From Bog-950 sp044225825 (GTDB taxonomy: Bacteria > Bacteroidota > Bacteroidia > Chitinophagales > LD1): a DNA stretch of 64,000 bases. The notes below the pieces were generated by a model. That model did not search any database. It saw only the letters and a program-made list of their open reading frames with translations, and was not told where the DNA came from. Location of the stretch: assembly GCA_044225825.1 (NCBI GenBank), contig JBGAIB010000003.1, forward strand, positions 1 through 64,000, in the 5' to 3' direction. The position numbers were made by a program, and so were the translations under genes. This document shows positions 35,015 through 43,487 of this stretch, in pieces; the first letter of the stretch is position 1, and the number at the start of each line of letters is the position of its first letter.

Positions 35015-35314
35015 TTATTGCGGACTGCCGCTGGTTTCTTTGCTGGTAGTAGCAGGCTGCTTGGGTAAATCGGGAGCTGTGCGTGCTGGTTCCATTTCGT
35101 TGCCAGTGCCTGTTTGGGCTGGTGTGGCAAGGTCATTCCGGGGTGTGGTTACTTCTTCTTTTACATCTCCTTTATTTTCGGCTGTGCGTACTGCAACCGG
35201 TGCCGGAGCACCCGGCATACCTGTTGGTGCAGGTGTGTTGGCCGGCGAACTGGTTTGACTGTAAATACCGGTGGCAAACAGAGACACCGTAAGGAATAAG
35301 AGTGTACGTTTCAT
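35015..35314 (-). CDS. Small secreted Pro/Ala/Thr-rich protein
   Basis: 99 residues: a signal peptide (MKRTLLFLTVSLFATGIYSQ) followed by a low-complexity segment rich in Pro, Ala, Thr, Ser and Glu (TSSPANTPAPTGMPGAPAP ... TARTAPDLPKQPATTSKET). It is probably disordered and exported. I recognise no family. The ORF is supported by the signal peptide and by terminators on both sides; it could be a linker-type or cell-wall-associated peptide. Confidence 0.55.
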   Translation of the reverse strand: MKRTLLFLTVSLFATGIYSQTSSPANTPAPTGMPGAPAPVAVRTAENKGDVKEEVTTPRNDLATPAQTGTGNEMEPARTAPDLPKQPATTSKETSGSPQ

Positions 35315-35372
35315 AACGGGGTAGATTATTTACTACTGCAAAGTAAGCATTTTGCCTTTACAGGGCATAAAA

Positions 35373-35398
35373 AAAGGGAAGCCGTGTGGCCTCCCTTT
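35373..35398 (-). terminator. Terminator of the 35422-35943 gene
   Basis: Stem AAAGGGAAGCC / GGCCTCCCTTT with loop GTGT and one mismatch; on the minus strand it is followed by a T-run. 24 bases after the stop. Confidence 0.82.
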
Positions 35399-35421
35399 AT
35401 TCAGGTAGTTCGGTACCTGTA

Positions 35422-35943
35422 TTAGTTGATTACGTTGAATTGCTTCGAAATCTGGTGCATTTTACCGTCTTTGTCAGCAGTAAAGTTGATGGTCAGGAAA
35501 TAAGAACCTGCAGCCAGCATCGATACGTTCAGTTGTTCAACTGATTTGCCGTTGTCGTAGTTGGTAGTTTGCACGTCGGAAATCTTCTGACCCAGTGTGT
35601 TATACAGGGTAACAGTTAATTTTCCTGCTTCAGGGAACTGGTAACCAAACCATACATTGTCAACTGCCGGGTTAGGATACACTACAAACGAACCGAAGTC
35701 GTCTTTAGTGATATCCAGGATACCTACAGGAAACGGTTCTGGTTGCTGGAAACCCTGGGTAAGGATGTTGTTGCCGGCGCTGAAAGTTTGAACCATGGTC
35801 ATTTCACCTACCGTGTACGAGAGGCTACCGTTAGCATTAGATGAAAAACCACCGGTGCTTGCAATAACCGTGGGAGAAAGCGATTGGGCTTTGATAGCAA
35901 AGGGAGCAACCGCTACAATCATAAGGGTAAGGAGTCTCTTCAT
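35422..35943 (-). CDS. Short T9SS sorting-domain protein
   Basis: 173 residues from ATG 35943 (MKRLLTLMIVAVAPFAIKAQ signal peptide). The N-terminal half is the short SLSPTVIASTGGFSSNANGSLSYTVGEM motif common in small Bacteroidota secreted proteins, followed by TQGFQQPEP. The C-terminal type A sorting domain is FVVYPNPAVDNVWFGYQ ... LYNTLGQKISDVQTT ... LAAGSYFLTINFT ... QFNVIN. A small cargo with almost nothing except the sorting signal. It is 63 bases downstream of the giant collagen-like gene region but transcribed separately. Confidence 0.85.
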   Translation of the reverse strand: MKRLLTLMIVAVAPFAIKAQSLSPTVIASTGGFSSNANGSLSYTVGEMTMVQTFSAGNNILTQGFQQPEPFPVGILDITKDDFGSFVVYPNPAVDNVWFGYQFPEAGKLTVTLYNTLGQKISDVQTTNYDNGKSVEQLNVSMLAAGSYFLTINFTADKDGKMHQISKQFNVIN

Positions 35944-36062
35944 AACAATCAATTTTGAGTTTAACGGATTAAATGTATACATAAGATTAATACCAAACAA
36001 ATTTGTTTTGAAATAAAATCAGGGGGTGCATAAAAACCGAATACACCCCCCGATTCGTTCAT

Positions 36063-39000
36063 TTATCGCCCTTTTTCTGGGGCACTGCTTTTGATTTTTT
36101 TCTTCATTTCTTCTGGTCCTTCTGGCTGCTTATCAGCAGGTTTACAAGGTTTTACATCAGGCACAGCTTCTGCCGATTTCACCGGTTTACCCAATGGCGC
36201 TTTCATCGCAGGGCCGGGGTTGTTGTGGCTTGGGAAGTTATCCGTAAAGCCCTGTTGCTTAGCGGCTTCCTTCTTGCCGGCTGCAACCCGGGCTAATTCT
36301 TCGTCATAGGCTTTACGCGCTTCTTCATAATCGCGCGGCATTATTACATCGTGGTATTGGCTCCAATCCACTTCTTTACCCAAATGGGCCTCGTTGCCAA
36401 AACGCACATCCTGGTAAAAACGGCGCTTTGCCAATACCCGGTACGAAAACTTAGCATTGGATGTGCCTCCGTTCTTTTCAATTACGGTAAAAGAGGTAGT
36501 TCCGGTTTTCACAATCAGCCCATTTGTAAAATCTTCTTCTTGTATAAATACCCGTACCGGATTTTTAGCATCAATGGTTACAGTCTCTAAAAACAATTTA
36601 TCAAGGTTGATGGTAACCTGTCCGTTTACCAATTCGCCGCCACCAATGTCCTCAAACCAAATTTCAGGGCTTTCGGTGCAATACAGTTTTTGGTAACCCT
36701 CGCTGGTAGGTACCACCGCCGATTTTGCCCCGGCAGCCACCATGGTTCCGTTAGTATAGATACCGGCCCCTGTAATACCGGTGCTGTTATAGCCAAACAA
36801 AGCATACGTGCTTCCGGTACCGCTATGCCCGTATACCGCTGCAATTCCCGCAGGCGCCGTATATGCGCCATAGTAACCTGCCACACCACGTCCGGCAGAT
36901 GTGCCAATAACACCGTTATCGTAAGTAAGAGCCGTTGGTATACCCCCGCCGTAGCCAACACCTACTACACCGGCTCCAAAGCCCGAGCCATTGTAACTAC
37001 CCAGCACACCAAATTGCATATAAGCGGCAGCGTTGTTGTAGGCGTAAATAGTTGCAGCCCCTAAACCCGAACTGCTGGAAACAGCATAAATGGCCCCTCC
37101 GGTATTACTTGAACTGGCTGCGCCTTTATTAACTGCCGATAAAGCCCAGCCGTTACCGTTGCTGTTTTCGGCACGCACACCATAACCACCGCTTTGATTG
37201 GTTTTGCCCAACACACCGGTGCCATACCCGGTGCCTGCCGCAGCGGTGTTGGTGCCTTTAATGGCAACGCCGTGCAGGTTTTCGTGCTCCCCGTTAATGG
37301 CATAGCTGGTGCTATCACTAAGCTGGTAAGCGAACCCGTACACACCATTCATATTTTTGGTTGTACTGCCGCCATCGCCAAAGGCGCCGCCCCAAACACC
37401 CGAAGCGCCGTAGGTATAAGCATCGCCGTGCACACCTTGCGAAAGCGAGTCGCCACCGGAGCCTACTACGCCCACGCCGCCTGTGTTATAAATAGGCGTA
37501 TAGTAATCTGCAGCATAGCCGTAAAAACCGGTTGCCGTAGCATTGTTTGGTGCATAGGCAGCCGCCGTACCTTGCAAGATGGACATAACGCCGGCGCGTC
37601 CGGTATTTGTCTGGTTGCCAACATTCATTACATAAATGGTACTGGCAGACGAGGAACTGTCGGAACGTGCATAAATGGCTTGTCCGGTATAGGCACCTGA
37701 ACCGCTGCCATAATTGCGCGCATATATAGCAGGCGATTTATAAGCGTTATCGCCGGCATACAAACCATGCGACGTGGAGCCGGTTGTGGCCAGGTTGGCA
37801 AAATAACCCGCCGGCTGATTCACCGAATCCATCGTTCCCGCTACGGCAGCATGGGCAAAGGATAAGGTTGGTTCGTTACCCACAAACGACAACAGGCCCA
37901 CGCCCTGGCTGCGGAAGTATCCTCCATAATAAACCCCGTTAAGCGTGTTGTTAAACAACAGCGTGGCGGTGGAATAGTTTTTATAATCATAACTGCTAAG
38001 TCCATACCTGTTCGACGAAATCAGGGTTTGGTAGCGCAGATAGCTGGTGGAGGTATCATGCCAGAAAGCGCCCATAGCATAACCGCTTGGATCCTGTGAT
38101 GTGGCTGCAATGGCCAGTCCGCCGGGATTCACATAGTAATAGTTCGTCATGCCATTGGCTGTAACCTGCAGACCCACGTTTGAAGTGGCGCGGTTCATTT
38201 GTTGTATCCACATACTGCTCAATGGTCCGGCACTGCTGTCGCGCACATACACCCGCGTAAACGAACTTGGTGCTGCATTAATGCCCACCCGGGTACTGTC
38301 ATCATATATAATGCCATAACTTAACGTATTGGCGTTTCTCCAGCGGGCCACGCGGTTAGTAGTACCATTGCCGCTTACCAAACCTAACCCTGTTGTACTT
38401 TGCCACGAACCTGCGCCGGTTGCATCCGAAGTAAACACTTTACCCAGGCCCTGCGTGCCGTCAACTATACTTAGTTGTCCGATTACCGCAGCCGGGCCGC
38501 TGCTGTAAACGCCGTAATAACCGCTTGGTCCAAAATAACCCAAGCCCCCCCATATAACGCCGGAGTAAGCACCCACAACACCCGCTGAGTTGGTGCCGCT
38601 GCCCTGCATATAACCATACACCCCGGCTTGGTATTGGGTAAGTCCGGGCGCTCCGATGCCTTTTACAGCTGCATAGTTATTGCTTGCAGCCCAGGAGGTG
38701 CCATTGGTTGTACCGTTATAGAGCGCATAGATGGTATTTTCCGCGGGTGTAGTTGATTCCACATCCAACTTAGCGATGGGTACAGTGCTTATGCCTATAC
38801 CCACATTGCCACCATTGTTGTAAATATTACTGCTGTTTACTACCCATTGAGTGCCGTTCCAGTAAGGTGTATTACCCGCAGCGAAGCCATTAGCCAGTAA
38901 GCCTGTTGCGCCTGTGGCACCTGTAGCGCCGGTAACACCTGTATTGCCGGTTGCTCCTGTCGGGCCCGTTACACCCGTAGCACCTGTTGCTCCTTTAACT

Positions 39001-39983
39001 CCTGTACTGCCGGTTGGTCCTGTAGCACCTGTGGCACCGCCACCTGCACCTGTGGCACCGGTTGGGCCGGTAGGTCCGGTAACCCCGGTAGCTCCTCCAC
39101 CCGCGCCCGTAGGGCCTGTGGGGCCTGTAACACCTTGTGCGCCGGTAGCACCCGTAACTCCGGGAATACCCTGTGCGCCTGTGCTGCCCGTTGCACCCGT
39201 TATTCCTTGTGGGCCTGTATTGCCTGTTGCACCTGTAACACCTGTTCCGCCTGTACTACCTGTTGAACCGGTTGCGCCTTTCGTTCCGGTAACTCCGGTT
39301 ACCCCGGTTGCCCCGGTAGGTCCTGTAGCGCCACCACCCGAACCTGTAGGTCCTGTAGCGCCTGTAGGCCCGGTTGCACCTGTAGCACCACCACCCGATC
39401 CGGTTGCACCCGTAGCACCTGTAGGGCCGGTAGCACCGGTAGCGCCTCCGCCTGATCCCGTAGGTCCTGTAGGGCCGGTTGCTCCGTTAAGGCCTGCCAA
39501 ACCCGGTAAGCCCTGCGGACCTGTGGCGCCATTTGCACCCGTAACACCCTGTGCACCGGTGGCACCTGTTGGTCCGGTGGGTCCGGTATTGCCGCCGCTG
39601 TTAGCTGCATATAAAGCATAAGGCACGCTTAGTAATTGGGTAGTGCCCATATCGGTAAAGCCGGCACTGTTAATGTTGGCTTCCACTTGTAAAAATTTGT
39701 TTCCGTTGCCCCAGTTTACTACGCTGAGGTTGGCGCTGCTGCCTATCTGCACATTCACCAGGCCAAACTGATTGGCGGTAGTGCTGATGGTTTCGGTATA
39801 AACACTGGCACCTGTAGCTGTATTATCGTGTATGGTAAAGCGCAGCTGTACCGTGGTACCATTTGCCACCGGGCTACCGCCGGCATCGCGCACTACAGCC
39901 TGGTAGTTCATTTGCTGCGGTTGGGCCATGGCCGTTGCATACCAACATACACATAGCATTAAAAAGGATAATCTTTTTATCAT
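36063..39983 (-). CDS. Giant secreted collagen-like / tail-fibre-like protein
   Basis: 1306 residues from ATG 39983 with a signal peptide (SFLMLCVCWYATAMAQ). The N-terminal domain QPQQMNYQAVVRDAGGSPVANG ... VPYALYAAN is common to Bacteroidota fibre proteins. A collagen-type Gly-X-Y region of about 240 residues (about 38887-39594 on the map) follows, rich in GPTGATG and GATGPTG. A long repeat-rich region with GVYGY, AIYA and VMNVG motifs, likely a beta-helix or trimeric shaft, comes next. The C-terminal domain includes YCTESPEIWFEDIGGGELVNG and VFIQEED. It ends in a charged tail without a recognisable T9SS domain. Probably a surface fibre. The high-GC collagen part also creates a long spurious antisense frame. 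Confidence 0.8.
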   Translation of the reverse strand: MIKRLSFLMLCVCWYATAMAQPQQMNYQAVVRDAGGSPVANGTTVQLRFTIHDNTATGASVYTETISTTANQFGLVNVQIGSSANLSVVNWGNGNKFLQVEANINSAGFTDMGTTQLLSVPYALYAANSGGNTGPTGPTGATGAQGVTGANGATGPQGLPGLAGLNGATGPTGPTGSGGGATGATGPTGATGATGSGGGATGATGPTGATGPTGSGGGATGPTGATGVTGVTGTKGATGSTGSTGGTGVTGATGNTGPQGITGATGSTGAQGIPGVTGATGAQGVTGPTGPTGAGGGATGVTGPTGPTGATGAGGGATGATGPTGSTGVKGATGATGVTGPTGATGNTGVTGATGATGATGLLANGFAAGNTPYWNGTQWVVNSSNIYNNGGNVGIGISTVPIAKLDVESTTPAENTIYALYNGTTNGTSWAASNNYAAVKGIGAPGLTQYQAGVYGYMQGSGTNSAGVVGAYSGVIWGGLGYFGPSGYYGVYSSGPAAVIGQLSIVDGTQGLGKVFTSDATGAGSWQSTTGLGLVSGNGTTNRVARWRNANTLSYGIIYDDSTRVGINAAPSSFTRVYVRDSSAGPLSSMWIQQMNRATSNVGLQVTANGMTNYYYVNPGGLAIAATSQDPSGYAMGAFWHDTSTSYLRYQTLISSNRYGLSSYDYKNYSTATLLFNNTLNGVYYGGYFRSQGVGLLSFVGNEPTLSFAHAAVAGTMDSVNQPAGYFANLATTGSTSHGLYAGDNAYKSPAIYARNYGSGSGAYTGQAIYARSDSSSSASTIYVMNVGNQTNTGRAGVMSILQGTAAAYAPNNATATGFYGYAADYYTPIYNTGGVGVVGSGGDSLSQGVHGDAYTYGASGVWGGAFGDGGSTTKNMNGVYGFAYQLSDSTSYAINGEHENLHGVAIKGTNTAAAGTGYGTGVLGKTNQSGGYGVRAENSNGNGWALSAVNKGAASSSNTGGAIYAVSSSSGLGAATIYAYNNAAAYMQFGVLGSYNGSGFGAGVVGVGYGGGIPTALTYDNGVIGTSAGRGVAGYYGAYTAPAGIAAVYGHSGTGSTYALFGYNSTGITGAGIYTNGTMVAAGAKSAVVPTSEGYQKLYCTESPEIWFEDIGGGELVNGQVTINLDKLFLETVTIDAKNPVRVFIQEEDFTNGLIVKTGTTSFTVIEKNGGTSNAKFSYRVLAKRRFYQDVRFGNEAHLGKEVDWSQYHDVIMPRDYEEARKAYDEELARVAAGKKEAAKQQGFTDNFPSHNNPGPAMKAPLGKPVKSAEAVPDVKPCKPADKQPEGPEEMKKKIKSSAPEKGR

Positions 39984-40124
39984 GAGGGGTAGTTTATGCG
40001 GTAAAAGTAGAAGGCGATGCACGTTATGCACAGCGTTTGCACCTGATTGTTGTCAGGCACAGCACTGATTTTTTATACCATTAAAACTTCATATGATAAT
40101 TGTTGCACGTATGTGCCGGTAACT

Positions 40125-40155
40125 AAAAACCCCGCCAGGACAGGCAGGGTTTTTA
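40125..40155 (-). terminator. Terminator of the serA operon
   Basis: AAAAACCCCGCC / GGCAGGGTTTTT stem with one mismatch and a 6-base loop, 23 bases after the serA stop, with flanking T/A tracts. Confidence 0.82.
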
Positions 40156-40177
40156 ATAAGCATTGAGGGTGAGTGGT

Positions 40178-41413
40178 TTAATACAGCAACCGGCTCTTGA
40201 TGGTGCCTTTGGCATTCTTCAACAGTGCAAAAGCTTCCTTACTCAGTTTACTGTCAACGTCCAGCACCACATAACCTATCTCATCGTTGGTTTTCAGATA
40301 CTGACCTAAAATGTTGATGTTATGGGTAGAAAGGCGCGAGTTTATTTCGCCCAACACGCCGGGAATGTTTTTGTGTATGTGCAGTATGCGGTGCGTTTTA
40401 GCCTGCATAGGCAGGTTCAGCGCAGGCACCGAGTGCGAACCGGTGGTCATGCCCTTTTCTAAAAAGTTCAGCATTTTGGCCGTTACATCCAGGCCGATGT
40501 TCATCTGTGCTTCCTCCGTGCTGCCGCCAATGTGCGGTGTAAGGATAACATTCGGCAAACCCTGTAACACCGTTTGAAATTTCGCGCCGTTCTTCTCCGG
40601 CTCTTCGGGGAACACATCAATAGCCGCACCGGCCACTTGCCCGCTTTGCAGGCTGGCCTTTAAGGCGTCCAAATCCACTACATCACCGCGACTATAATTT
40701 ATCAGTATGCTGCCCTTCTTCATAAACGCCAGCGTTTCGGCATTCAGCAGATTGCGGGTGCTTACATCACTCGGCACGTGCAGCGATACAATGTTCGAGC
40801 GGCGTAAAAGCTCTTTTAAGCTACGCACTTGTTTGGCATTGCCGTGCGGCAGCTTTGGTTCAATGTCGTAATAAATTACATCCATGCCCAGGGCTTCGGC
40901 CATTACGCTTACCTGCGAACCAATGTTGCCATAACCCACCAGGCCCAGTGTTTTTCCGCGCAGTTCATAACTGCCTTTTGCGTCCTTTTGCCAAATGCCT
41001 TCGTGCGCTGCTTTGTTTTTATCGGGTATGCGGCGTATCAGCATAATCGAAAGGCCGATTACCAGTTCTGCCACGCTGCGTGTGTTGGCGTGTGGTGCGT
41101 TAAACACGGCAACACCTTGTTCTACTGCAGCCTGCATGTTCACCTGGTTTACACCAATACAATAGCAGCCTATCGAAAGCAGTTTGTTGGCCTTTGCCAG
41201 CACCTTGGGCGTTATCATGGTTTTGCTGCGTATACCCAGCAAATGCACATCTTTTATTTTTTGTGCCAGCGCTGCTTCGTCCAGCGCACCGCTCAGTTTT
41301 TCGATGTTGGTATAGCCCGCTTCTCTAAACTCTTCTACCGAAACATCGCTGATGTTTTCCAGTAACAATATTTTGATTTTATCCTTCGGGTAGCTGGTTG
41401 CTCCTTTGCTCAT
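40178..41413 (-). CDS. serA: D-3-phosphoglycerate dehydrogenase
   Basis: First step of serine synthesis: NAD-dependent oxidation of 3-phosphoglycerate. 411 residues, like the E. coli ACT-type enzyme. LGLVGYGNIGSQVSVMAEALGM is the NAD fold with a GxGxxG motif. R in NYSRGDVVD, E in FPEEPEK and H in LTPHIGGSTEEAQ are the catalytic triad. The C-terminal ACT domain (HIHKNIPGVLGEINSRLSTHNINI) binds serine for feedback inhibition. Last gene of a three-gene operon with the nucleotidyltransferase and nitronate monooxygenase-like gene. serC is not in the window. Confidence 0.94.
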   Translation of the reverse strand: MSKGATSYPKDKIKILLLENISDVSVEEFREAGYTNIEKLSGALDEAALAQKIKDVHLLGIRSKTMITPKVLAKANKLLSIGCYCIGVNQVNMQAAVEQGVAVFNAPHANTRSVAELVIGLSIMLIRRIPDKNKAAHEGIWQKDAKGSYELRGKTLGLVGYGNIGSQVSVMAEALGMDVIYYDIEPKLPHGNAKQVRSLKELLRRSNIVSLHVPSDVSTRNLLNAETLAFMKKGSILINYSRGDVVDLDALKASLQSGQVAGAAIDVFPEEPEKNGAKFQTVLQGLPNVILTPHIGGSTEEAQMNIGLDVTAKMLNFLEKGMTTGSHSVPALNLPMQAKTHRILHIHKNIPGVLGEINSRLSTHNINILGQYLKTNDEIGYVVLDVDSKLSKEAFALLKNAKGTIKSRLLY

Positions 41414-41444
41414 GTGTATCCTTTTCGCCGCTATGGCTTACTAT

Positions 41445-42386
41445 TTATAATTGCTGCAATTCATTTTTTGCCTGCTGAAACTCGCTCCATATCTCCTGTA
41501 CAATTTCACCGGCAGGTTTTATCTGGCGTATCAACGAAGCCACCTGGCCAATCTCCAGTTCCCCTTCCGCCATATCGCCTTCAAACATGCCTTTCTTGGC
41601 ACGTGCCCGACCTAAAATTTGCGCCAATTCCTCCGGTGCTGCACCGCGGTCCTCGGCCTCCTGCACCCGTTTCTGAAATGCATTTTTTATCAAGCGCACG
41701 GGCACCAGCTTTTTCATACTCAGCACTGTGTCGCCTTCCTGCAGATTTATGATGGCATTTTTAAAATTCTGATGGGCACTCGACTCCGCGCTGGCAGCAA
41801 AACGGGTACCTATCTGTACGCCCTCAGCGCCCAGCGCCATAGCGGCCAACATGCCTCTGCCTGTAGCTATACCGCCTGCGGCAATTAAAGGCAAACTGGT
41901 AGCGGCACGCACCTGCGGTATCAGTACAAACGTGGTCGTTTCCTCGCGGCCGTTATGCCCACCGGCTTCAAAGCCTTCGCATACCACGGCATCGCAGCCT
42001 GCTTCCTCGCTCTTTTTGGCAAACTTGCTGCTGGCGGTTACATGCACCACTTTAATGCCTTTCTCCTGTAAATGTTTGGTCCATGTTTTAGGGTTTCCGG
42101 CGCTGGTAAAAACCACCTCAACACCTTCCTCAATAATTATGGACATATGCTTTTCGATATCTGCATACAGCAGTGGCACGTTTACGCCGAATGGTTTATC
42201 GGTAGCAGCTTTTGCCTTGCGGATGTTCTCGCGTAAAATATCGGGATACATACTGCCTGCACCAATTAAACCCAGGCCGCCAGCCTTACTAACTGCGCTG
42301 GCCAGTTCCCAGCCGCTGCACCAAATCATACCCGCCTGTATAATGGGGTATTCAATATTAAAAAGCTTTGTAATTCTATTCTCCAT
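41445..42386 (-). CDS. Nitronate monooxygenase / FabK-like flavoprotein
   Basis: 313 residues of the FMN-binding NMO (2-nitropropane dioxygenase) family. EYPIIQAGMIWCSGWELASAVSKAGGLGLIGAGS opens the TIM barrel; VVCEGFEAGGHNG and AAGGIATGRGMLAAMALGAEGVQIGTRFAAS bind FMN phosphate. The GHNGR-type loop supports NMO rather than IMP dehydrogenase-like enzymes. FabK-type enoyl reductases are close relatives, so the reaction is uncertain. It lies 20 bases after the nucleotidyltransferase and 31 bases before serA. Confidence 0.85.
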   Translation of the reverse strand: MENRITKLFNIEYPIIQAGMIWCSGWELASAVSKAGGLGLIGAGSMYPDILRENIRKAKAATDKPFGVNVPLLYADIEKHMSIIIEEGVEVVFTSAGNPKTWTKHLQEKGIKVVHVTASSKFAKKSEEAGCDAVVCEGFEAGGHNGREETTTFVLIPQVRAATSLPLIAAGGIATGRGMLAAMALGAEGVQIGTRFAASAESSAHQNFKNAIINLQEGDTVLSMKKLVPVRLIKNAFQKRVQEAEDRGAAPEELAQILGRARAKKGMFEGDMAEGELEIGQVASLIRQIKPAGEIVQEIWSEFQQAKNELQQL

Positions 42387-42406
42387 AACGTTTACAGCTA
42401 CAGCGT

Positions 42407-43414
42407 TTATTCTTTTTCTCCGCGCAAATCAATCTCGGTGTTATCACCAATATTCAAACTCTGACTCAACCCCGTAATACAGCTATCGCTGCCAATCAGC
42501 GAGCTGTGCAACACCACATGCTCCAGCCGGCTAAACGAACCCACTATCGAATTTTTAATGATCGAATAATTGATCTCGGTGTTTTCGCCTACCGACACAT
42601 TGGGGCCAATAATCGAATTCCGGATTTTAGCACCCGGTGCAATATTCACCGGCGGCACTATAATGGCGCTTTCGCAACTGCCTGCGTTCAGACCCTTTTC
42701 GCCCAGTTTGCGCAGCAGCAGGGCGTTTGTTTCCAATAGTATGTCCTTCTTACCTACATCGTGCCAGTTGTCCACCTTATAGCTGCGGAACTTAACTCCG
42801 TCGCTGATCATTTTCTGCAGCGCGTCGGTCAGGTAAAACTCGTTGTTGTTGCGTTTGTTCTGGGCAATGTTGTATTCCAGCGCTTCCATCAGGGCGCGTG
42901 TTTCGCGGATGTAATAAAGGCCCACCAACGCCATATTACTTTTCGGTATACGCGGCTTTTCAACCACGGCTTTTATCATGCCGTCGCTGTCAATTTCGGC
43001 CACACCAAAGGCACGCGGGTCCTCTACTTTTTTAACGCACAGGGTGCTCACCTGGCTTTCCAGCACCTTTTTTAAATCAATATCTACAATCGTATCGCCC
43101 AGGTGTATGATTAAATCCTTGTCCAGGTCTAAGGCTTCGCGGGCGCACCAAATGGCATGGCCCAGGCCTTCGCGGTTCTCCTGGTTAACGAACTTAATGT
43201 TCAGGTTCGGATAGGTTTTATCTACAAACTCCTTGATCTTCTCGCCCAGGTAACCAATTACGAACACAAATTCGGTTACTCCGTTTTCAACCAGCTCATC
43301 AATAATAAACGATAAAATAGGCTTACCTGCCACCGAAATCAGCACCTTGGGCTGGGTATAGGTTAAAGGCCGCAGGCGCGTTCCCGCCCCGGCTACCGGT
43401 ATTATAGCTTGCAT
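42407..43414 (-). CDS. Sugar-phosphate nucleotidyltransferase with left-handed beta-helix tail
   Basis: 335 residues from ATG 43414; the 13-residue longer frame is unlikely. MQAIIPVAGAGTRLRPLTYTQPK is the nucleotide-binding signature of NDP-sugar pyrophosphorylases; LIIHLGDTIVDIDL and VVEKPRIPKSNMALVGLYYI follow. The C-terminal part (IVPPVNIAPGAKIRN, IIGPNVSVGENTEINYSII) shows hexapeptide beta-helix repeats, as in long RmlA or GlmU-like enzymes. It activates a sugar phosphate with dTTP, UTP or similar; the specific sugar is unknown. First gene of the operon leading into serA. Confidence 0.87.
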   Translation of the reverse strand: MQAIIPVAGAGTRLRPLTYTQPKVLISVAGKPILSFIIDELVENGVTEFVFVIGYLGEKIKEFVDKTYPNLNIKFVNQENREGLGHAIWCAREALDLDKDLIIHLGDTIVDIDLKKVLESQVSTLCVKKVEDPRAFGVAEIDSDGMIKAVVEKPRIPKSNMALVGLYYIRETRALMEALEYNIAQNKRNNNEFYLTDALQKMISDGVKFRSYKVDNWHDVGKKDILLETNALLLRKLGEKGLNAGSCESAIIVPPVNIAPGAKIRNSIIGPNVSVGENTEINYSIIKNSIVGSFSRLEHVVLHSSLIGSDSCITGLSQSLNIGDNTEIDLRGEKE

Positions 43415-43487
43415 ACTCTCTACTTGGCCGCGAATATAAACTACCCCTGCCACAATAAATCATACTCTGGTGTATATGTTCCGTATT

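Noticed and set aside
38914..39621. Plus-strand open frame of 235 residues, Pro/Val/Ala-rich
   Set aside because: It is the exact antisense of the collagen Gly-X-Y region; the absence of stops follows from its composition. No start context or other gene-like feature.
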